Below are positions 7,130 to 12,771 of a DNA stretch of 14,270 nucleotides, piece after piece; the stretch's first letter is position 1, and every line of letters begins with the position of its first letter. Both the position numbers and the translations under genes were made by a program. The DNA is from Isotricha intestinalis (taxonomy: Eukaryota; Ciliophora; Litostomatea; Vestibuliferida; Isotrichidae), in NCBI GenBank assembly GCA_023807065.1, contig JAJJLU010000920.1:1-14270 (forward strand), in the 5' to 3' direction. A model generated the notes under the pieces. That model searched no databases, was not told the DNA's origin, and was given only the letters and a program-made list of their open reading frames with translations.

Positions 7130-9637
7130 TTACTCTGCAGTCATTGAGTTTTGAATCAAAGTAATATCTAATAAATTTTGAGAATCATTAAATTTATCAT
7201 CAAGTTTATATTTATTATAAATTAATTCTTCATCATAATTATTAACATTAACTCCATTATTTTTTAAAATTTCGATAAAATCATCTTTTTTAATTCCTTT
7301 TTTAACATTCCCTTCATCTAATTCAATATTTTCAATTTTTCCAATTAAAACATTATCTATATCTAAATTATTATTATCTAAATTTTCTTTAAATTTTTTA
7401 ATTTTATTTGAAATTTCTAAAGCATTTTGTTTCTGAATATCTTCATAATTAATTTCTTGATCTTTTATTTTTTCTGGATTTATAATATCTTCAACAAGAT
7501 CATTTTGCATTAAATTTTCAACAAATTGATAACTTAAATCAAAAATTGAATGACCTTCAGGAAGAGTACTTTTCATCATATAAATTAAATATTCAATTAA
7601 ATCATCCTCTAAATTTAAATTAACTTCTTGATGAATTTTTTGAAAAGAATTATAAGAAATTATATAAGTTAAAGAAGGATCATACTCATAAAATTTATTT
7701 AATAATATTTTATAATTTTGAAGTTCTTTTTTTAATTTTTTATTCATTTCATTTTTGTCTATTGTAGAATAATCAAAAACACTCTCAAAAATTTGAGTTA
7801 GTAATTGTAAAAATTTATCCGTATCATTCCCATTTTGTTCTAAAATATTTTGTAAAAAAGAGTTTAATGTTTCAATATCATCTTTTTGAGTAACATTCAT
7901 ATCTTTAATTAATAAATCTAAGAAAGGTTTTATAAAATCATCAGATGTAATTTCAGAAGTAGGATCAAATTTATTAATAATTTCTTGAACTTCTTTATTT
8001 ATAATATCTTTTTTCAAATTATTTGCTTCTAAATTCTTCATAATAATATGGAAAAAAGAATTATAGTTAAATGTTTCATTATTTCCATTAGTATTTTGAA
8101 ATTGTTCTGAATTTGTTTTTTGAAAATTATTTGTATCTTGAAATTGTTCACTAATTAAATTTGGATTATCATTACTTATTAAATTTTGATTTTTTTCATT
8201 TAATTTATCATTTGTCATTGAATAAGTATAATTTATTTTATCAGTTTTTGTTCCATCAAAATTTTGTTGATTAGTTTCAATAAATTGAATATTATCAGTT
8301 ACAGGAAATTCACTTTGACCAGTGTTTTCAAATTTATGTGTTCTAACTTCAATTTCATTAAAATTATTATTTGTTCCTTCAAAATTATTTGTATTAGTAC
8401 CTCCAAAATTATTATTTGAATTAGTTCTAAAATTATTTGATGAACTTTGTGGTGAAGAAAGATTATTAGGATAACCTCCGTTTCTAAGAATTTCTTTAAT
8501 ATTATCTCCTTGTTTAATAAAGAAATTTTCATATATACCTATTTTAATTTGAGCATCATGTAATAAACTTTTTATTAAAGATAATTTATTATCATGTTTA
8601 TTTGATTTTCCTAAACTTTCAAAATTTTGAGTTTTTACTGGTTTTATCATTGGATTATATTCGTCGTTTTTGTGTGACATTAATTTCATTTCTCTATCTT
8701 TTAACCTTTGAATTTCATGATCTCTTTGTACACATAAAGTTTTATATTGTCCTATTTCATATCTTAATGATGCTATTTCTTGAAAATAATTTTTATTTCC
8801 TTTTTTATTTGCTTTTTCTTTTTTTTCATTTAAATATTGTTCATTTGTATTTTTTAATTTTTGGTTTTGGAGATTTAATTCTTTTTGTTCTTGTTTATTT
8901 TTACTTATCTCATTTTCCATTTCATATATTTTTTCTTTTAAATTTGTATTTTCTTTATTTAAATTTTCATAATTATTTTGCATTGAATTTATTAATTTTA
9001 ATTGTTCATTAAATTTATTTTTATATTCTTTTAAATCATCAATTTCCTTATTTCCATTTTCTACTATTTGTTTAGAATTATAATATAAATTTTTTAATTT
9101 ATCTAATTCACTTTTAATAACTTCACTTTGGATTTTAAATTCTTTAATTTTAGTAATTTTAATATTTTGTTTTAATTCCTCATTTTCATTACATTTTTTT
9201 TTATAATTCTTTTTCATTTCATTTAATTTTCCTTTACATAAAGCAAGTAAAGAACTTTTATTTCCAGATTCATTAATATCTTTTTCATCAAATTCAATTT
9301 TATCATCTTTAGTACATTCTTCAATTATTTTATTTTTCTCTTCAATTTCTAATTTTTTTTCATTAATTTGACTTAAAACATCATCATATTCTTTTTTTAA
9401 ATTATTAATTACTTTTTTTAAATAAACTGTATCTTCATATAATTGTTCTTTTTCAATTCTTTGTCCCATTCCTTTTGATAATTTTGGATTATTTGGCATT
9501 GTAAAAGTTATTGGTTGTTGATTTGATTGAGAATTTGATAAATATGGATATTTAATTAATGCTGATTTTGGTCTTTCATGTTCTATTTCTAATTTATATG
9601 TTTTTGTTGGTCTTCTACTTGATTGAGGACGCATCAT
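7130..9637 (-). CDS. Coiled-coil protein, 835 aa, with Asn-rich repeat linker; probable cytoskeletal or ciliary protein
   Basis: The N-terminus (residues 1-60) is basic and Pro/Ser/Arg-rich (MMRPQSSRRPTKTY, ERPKSAL), a style common in microtubule-associated ciliary proteins. Residues about 60-320 form a long, Lys/Glu-rich heptad coiled coil with a short break near 120-135 (SSLLALCKGKLNEMKKNYKKKC). Residues about 396-520 are an Asn/Thr/Gln-rich linker built from a degenerate F-x-x-T-N repeat. Residues about 523-835 form a helical, acidic C-terminal region with segments that resemble degenerate EF-hand halves (DPTSEITSDDF at about 558-568; DEGNVKKGIKKDDFIEIL at about 774-791), but no complete canonical calcium loop. 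The start is MM preceded by an A-run; the stop is TAA. I cannot assign an orthologue. A structural role at basal bodies, axoneme or cortex is inference from composition only. Confidence 0.85.
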   Translation of the reverse strand: MMRPQSSRRPTKTYKLEIEHERPKSALIKYPYLSNSQSNQQPITFTMPNNPKLSKGMGQRIEKEQLYEDTVYLKKVINNLKKEYDDVLSQINEKKLEIEEKNKIIEECTKDDKIEFDEKDINESGNKSSLLALCKGKLNEMKKNYKKKCNENEELKQNIKITKIKEFKIQSEVIKSELDKLKNLYYNSKQIVENGNKEIDDLKEYKNKFNEQLKLINSMQNNYENLNKENTNLKEKIYEMENEISKNKQEQKELNLQNQKLKNTNEQYLNEKKEKANKKGNKNYFQEIASLRYEIGQYKTLCVQRDHEIQRLKDREMKLMSHKNDEYNPMIKPVKTQNFESLGKSNKHDNKLSLIKSLLHDAQIKIGIYENFFIKQGDNIKEILRNGGYPNNLSSPQSSSNNFRTNSNNNFGGTNTNNFEGTNNNFNEIEVRTHKFENTGQSEFPVTDNIQFIETNQQNFDGTKTDKINYTYSMTNDKLNEKNQNLISNDNPNLISEQFQDTNNFQKTNSEQFQNTNGNNETFNYNSFFHIIMKNLEANNLKKDIINKEVQEIINKFDPTSEITSDDFIKPFLDLLIKDMNVTQKDDIETLNSFLQNILEQNGNDTDKFLQLLTQIFESVFDYSTIDKNEMNKKLKKELQNYKILLNKFYEYDPSLTYIISYNSFQKIHQEVNLNLEDDLIEYLIYMMKSTLPEGHSIFDLSYQFVENLMQNDLVEDIINPEKIKDQEINYEDIQKQNALEISNKIKKFKENLDNNNLDIDNVLIGKIENIELDEGNVKKGIKKDDFIEILKNNGVNVNNYDEELIYNKYKLDDKFNDSQNLLDITLIQNSMTAE

Positions 9638-10463
9638 TTTTTATTTTTATATTTTTTTTATTTCAATTTTTTATTTTATTAATATGTTCAGTTAGGTTTT
9701 TAATTATATTTTTTACTTATTGCTTATTTAAATATTTTTTGTATTTAATGCTTATTTAATTTTTTTTGGTATTCATTGCTTATTTAAATAGTTTTTTTGT
9801 ATTATTTATTATTTAAAATAAGTAATAAAATTAGAATATTATTTCTATTAAAGGATAAGAGTTATAGAGTCTTTTCTTTATTGATAAAGAGAAGATAATT
9901 TAAATTCATATTCATATTCATTTTTTTTCATTTTGAAGAAGAAAATCGAAATAAATCTTATTTTTCAAATTTAAATATCATTTTTATTAATAAACACTTT
10001 TATAATTCCAAAAAATATTTGATTATTATTTTTTTAGGGCAATATATTAACAATATAAACAAATTAGATTTATTCCAAAACATAATTTCTTTTAAAATTT
10101 ATCTAAAGAATATAAAAAACAGTAAACTTTTTTACATAATTTTTTTTAAGAGAAAAATATATTAATCGATTTATTTTAATATCTATTCATCAAATTATTA
10201 AAATAATTATTTGAAAAAATTTCAACTTAAAAACTATATTTATAAATTAAAACATGGAATCATATTACTCATTTCTTAAATAATCATATTATGACTATTA
10301 TAATAACTCCATCAAAATATATATTATAAACTTATTATTTAATAAATCGAATTATTTTTTAATTTTTAAACATTTTATTTTTTAATAAAAAAAATACAAA
10401 AATGAAATAAATTAAAACAAAAAAATATTTACTGATGTTTAATTTATTTTTTAATTTAAATAA
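9638..10463. promoter_or_regulatory. Divergent intergenic region between the coiled-coil gene (-) and the PROPPIN gene (+)
   Basis: At 826 bp this is by far the longest gene-free stretch in the window, and it lies between two divergently transcribed genes, so it should carry both promoters and 5' UTRs. It is strongly A/T-rich with no convincing ORF on either strand. A degenerate 28-29-bp tandem repeat occupies about 9719-9817. The rest shows only homopolymer runs and short A/T palindromes. I see no tRNA, no structured RNA and no recognisable core promoter element that stands out from the background. Confidence 0.55.
9719..9817. repeat. Degenerate 28-29-bp tandem repeat, about 3.5 copies
   Basis: The core TTGCTTATTTAA recurs with its GC dinucleotide at 9722, 9750 (as ATGCTTATTTAA) and 9778, an exact 28-bp spacing. 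A weaker fourth copy (ATTTATTATTTAAA at about 9804) has lost the GC. Each unit continues with a T-run and a GTATT-like end. The GC marks in otherwise pure A/T DNA make the periodicity visible and unlikely to be only composition. Confidence 0.65.
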
Positions 10464-11566
10464 ATGAACAAAAAAGAAGAAAAAATATTATATATATCCT
10501 TCAACCAAGACAACACATGTTTTGCAGTAGGAACCGAAATAGGATATAAAATATATGATTTAATAAATCCAAACTTAGATTATTATGAAAGAGTATTAGA
10601 TGGTGGAATAGGAATAATTGAAATGTTATATAAATCAAATATTCTAGTTTTAGTAGGCGGAGGAGAATATCCAAAATACTCAAAAAATAAAGTAATATTA
10701 TTTGATGATAATTCAGGGAAAATAATAACTGAATTAACCTTTATTGGTTATGTAAATAATGTTAAAATAAAAAGAGATAGAATAATAATTGTTTGTGATA
10801 AAAAAATATATATATTTAATTTATTAACTTTTCAACATATTGATACTATTGATTTTGATAATGTAGAAAATAAAAATGTTTAATTGCAATAACATATGAA
10901 CAAAAAATAAATTTTATTGCTTATCCAGATAAAGCTATAGGTTATGTAAGAGTAAGAATATATGATAATACAATTCAAAAAGGAAAATTAACAATAAAAG
11001 CACATGAAACTTCATTATCAAGTTTATCGTTTAATAATTCTGGAAATTTACTTGCAACTGCATCAATTGAAGGAGATTATTTAAGATTATTTAAAACAGA
11101 TAATGCAGTTTTTTTATATCAATTTTTAATAAATAGTAATAAAAGAGTATATAGTATTAATTTTGATATAGAAAATAAATTTATTTGTACTAGTATTGGT
11201 AATGGAACAATATGTGTATTTAATTTAAAAAATGCAAACGAAAAAAGTGATGAAATAGAAAAATTAAGTCATAGATATGTTAGAGATAAAAGAGATAATG
11301 ATGAAAGAGAAATTATTGCAAATTTACCTCAAAAATCTTTTTGGAATAAAATTTTTAGTAAAGATGAAAGTTATTGGTCAATATTAAATTTACCTGAAAA
11401 AATGACTATATCTACTTTTATAAATGGAAATGTTGGAAAAAATAAAATTGTAGCTATTGGAGCAAAAGGTAATTTTTATTTAGCCAGATTTGATCCTATG
11501 AATATAGGAGCTCCCACTATTAAAGAAGAAGAAAAAAGTCTTGGGTTTGATCAATATGATTTTTAA
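10464..11566 (+). CDS. PROPPIN (Atg18/WIPI-type WD40 beta-propeller), about 367 aa, frame broken by one base at about 10874-10883
   Basis: PROPPINs are seven-bladed propellers that bind PI3P/PI(3,5)P2 and act in autophagosome formation and endolysosomal traffic. The first frame (10464-10883, 139 aa) carries family hallmarks: ISFNQDNTCFAVGTEIGYKIYDL, then GIGIIEMLYKSNILVLVGGG and NKVILFDD. It then hits TAA at 10881. The homology resumes without a gap in the -1 frame from 10880 to a TAA at 11564-11566: LIAITYEQKINFIAYPDK, GKLTIKAHETSLSSLSF, NSGNLLATASIEGDYLRLF, and the late blade with VAIGAKGNFYLARF. The join reads N-V-L-I-A, exactly what one extra T in the TTT at 10879-10881 would give. No GT..AG intron repairs it. 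The combined length fits the family. Notably, the FRRG motif is replaced by FLIN (11123-11134). It is either a functional gene carrying an assembly indel or a recent pseudogene. Confidence 0.88.
10874..10883 (+). other. Frameshift site within the PROPPIN gene (-1)
   Basis: The upstream frame closes at TAA 10881-10883 and the downstream frame is open only after its own TAA at 10871-10873, so the change of frame must fall in these ten bases (AAATGTTTAA). Re-reading the last T of GTT, or restoring one T to the T-run, gives a continuous family-like sequence. The site is not a classical X-XXY-YYZ slippery heptamer. Confidence 0.85.
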
Positions 11567-11813
11567 TAATTTTTTTTATATTTAAATTATTTAAGATATG
11601 AATTTTATTTTACTTACTTTTTTTTTATATTAAGAAATAAGAAATTTTATGATTTTAACTCATTTTTAAGTGATTTATTTCAAAATTTAAATTTATATTG
11701 CCTTTATATTTTTTAATACATTAAAATTTGATATATATATAATAATTAGTGACATAAATGATAAACATTATTATTAAATAATAATTAATAACAAATCCCT
11801 AAAATCAATTATT
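11567..11813. other. Convergent 3' spacer between the PROPPIN and AMPK beta-like genes
   Basis: 247 bp of A/T-rich DNA at the meeting point of two 3' ends. It contains T-runs and a short TA-repeat (about 11730-11740). No ORF or structured element stands out. Polyadenylation signals for both genes presumably lie here. Confidence 0.5.
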
Positions 11814-12587
11814 TTAAAATTTATAACCTAAAGAATAATTAATATTAAATTTATTATTATTAAATTTACATAAGAGACCTTTTAAAAAATTTTTCAAAAT
11901 TTTATTTTTGCCATTAGGAGTATAATATACAAATTCAATTACTTTGGCATCAACTCGAATTTTACAAAATAACTTAGAAAAATTTTTATAAACTTGAGGT
12001 CTTGACAAATGATTTAATATTATATTTGGAGTATATTTTCCTATTAATAATAATTTATTTGGATTATGATTTTTAATAAAATGATCTTTATAATATACTG
12101 GTAATCTTTTAGTTATTCCTAATTTTTTATCTAGATCACCTTCAATTTTATTTGAATAACCATTATTTTTATTTTTTTTATTTTCGTTTTCTTTTTCAAC
12201 TTCAATTTCATTTTTCGCAATAATATAATTAATTTTTTTTCCATTATTATCAATTTTATTTGGATAATGTTCACTTATTTTTTCTTTTCCATCAACAATA
12301 AATATAAATTCATTTTCTCCTTCTGGAATTTCAATAGTTATCGAAAAAATTCCTGTTTTTGTTAAAGATAAATAATAATTATATGTCCAATTACAAAAAG
12401 ATCCTGTTAATAAAACACTTCCTGCTTCTTTTCTATATTCAAAAGTTTTATAAATTAAATTCGATGAATTTTTGTCTTTTGATTTTTCGGTTTTGTAGAA
12501 TTGATTTAAGTATTCAAAACTTGATTCCCATGTTGATATTGTTGAAAAACTGTCTGTGTCAAGTGTAAGTCCCATTTTTTTATACAT
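11814..12587 (-). CDS. AMP-activated protein kinase beta-type subunit (CBM48 + AMPKBI C-terminal domain), 257 aa
   Basis: Beta subunits scaffold the AMPK/Snf1 alpha-beta-gamma energy-sensing kinase and bind glycogen through a CBM48. Here residues about 55-125 match CBM48: VLLTGSFCNW (59-67), then IPEGENEFIFIVDG (87-100) and a closing INYIIA. After a Lys/Glu/Asn linker (126-150), residues about 160-224 match the AMPKBI domain: LPVYYKDHF, then TPNIILNHL (186-194, the family's P-x-H-V-x-LNHL block), then KVIEFVYYTP (215-224). The glycogen-site Trp at 67 is kept, but the positions of the second Trp and of a key Lys hold Glu102 and Ile95. A basic tail of about 33 residues follows the point where family members normally end. 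A second in-frame ATG at 12573-12575 (Met5, MGLTL) has the A-run context typical of starts here and would create Gly2; it may be the true start. Confidence 0.83.
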   Translation of the reverse strand: MYKKMGLTLDTDSFSTISTWESSFEYLNQFYKTEKSKDKNSSNLIYKTFEYRKEAGSVLLTGSFCNWTYNYYLSLTKTGIFSITIEIPEGENEFIFIVDGKEKISEHYPNKIDNNGKKINYIIAKNEIEVEKENENKKNKNNGYSNKIEGDLDKKLGITKRLPVYYKDHFIKNHNPNKLLLIGKYTPNIILNHLSRPQVYKNFSKLFCKIRVDAKVIEFVYYTPNGKNKILKNFLKGLLCKFNNNKFNINYSLGYKF

Positions 12588-12771
12588 ATAACATTTTATT
12601 ATTTAGTATAAATATTATTATTAATTTCTTTCAGATGTAAATTAAATTAATTATTATAATATAATTATTATCGTAAATAACACAAAAAAATAATAATAAT
12701 AAAAAAAAATATAAAATTTCAAAATTTTAAATAAAAAAGTTACAAAAATTTAATAAAACTAGTAAAAAAAC
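12588..12771. other. Spacer upstream of the AMPK beta-like gene
   Basis: 184 bp between two minus-strand genes: promoter/5' UTR of the AMPK beta-like gene and 3' flank of the galactose-binding-like gene. On the minus strand an out-of-frame ATG at 12592-12594 opens a four-codon ORF ending at 12580-12582, overlapping the first candidate start. The rest is A/T-rich without visible elements. Confidence 0.5.

Noticed and set aside
8602..9012. Plus-strand 136-codon frame that looks like a multi-pass membrane protein.
   Set aside because: It is the antisense of the Lys/Glu/Asn-rich coiled-coil region; reverse complements of AAA, GAA and AAT give Phe/Leu/Ile runs that mimic membrane helices.
9559..9759. 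Plus-strand 66-codon hydrophobic frame across the start of the coiled-coil gene.
   Set aside because: T-rich antisense and spacer sequence only; no start context or domain.
10874..10883. Programmed -1 frameshift as the main explanation for the broken PROPPIN.
   Set aside because: No X-XXY-YYZ slippery heptamer and no evident downstream structure; a one-base loss in a T-run explains it more simply. Kept as a possibility only.
12359..12568. Plus-strand 69-codon frame inside the AMPK beta-like gene.
   Set aside because: Antisense shadow of a gene with clear domain homology on the minus strand.
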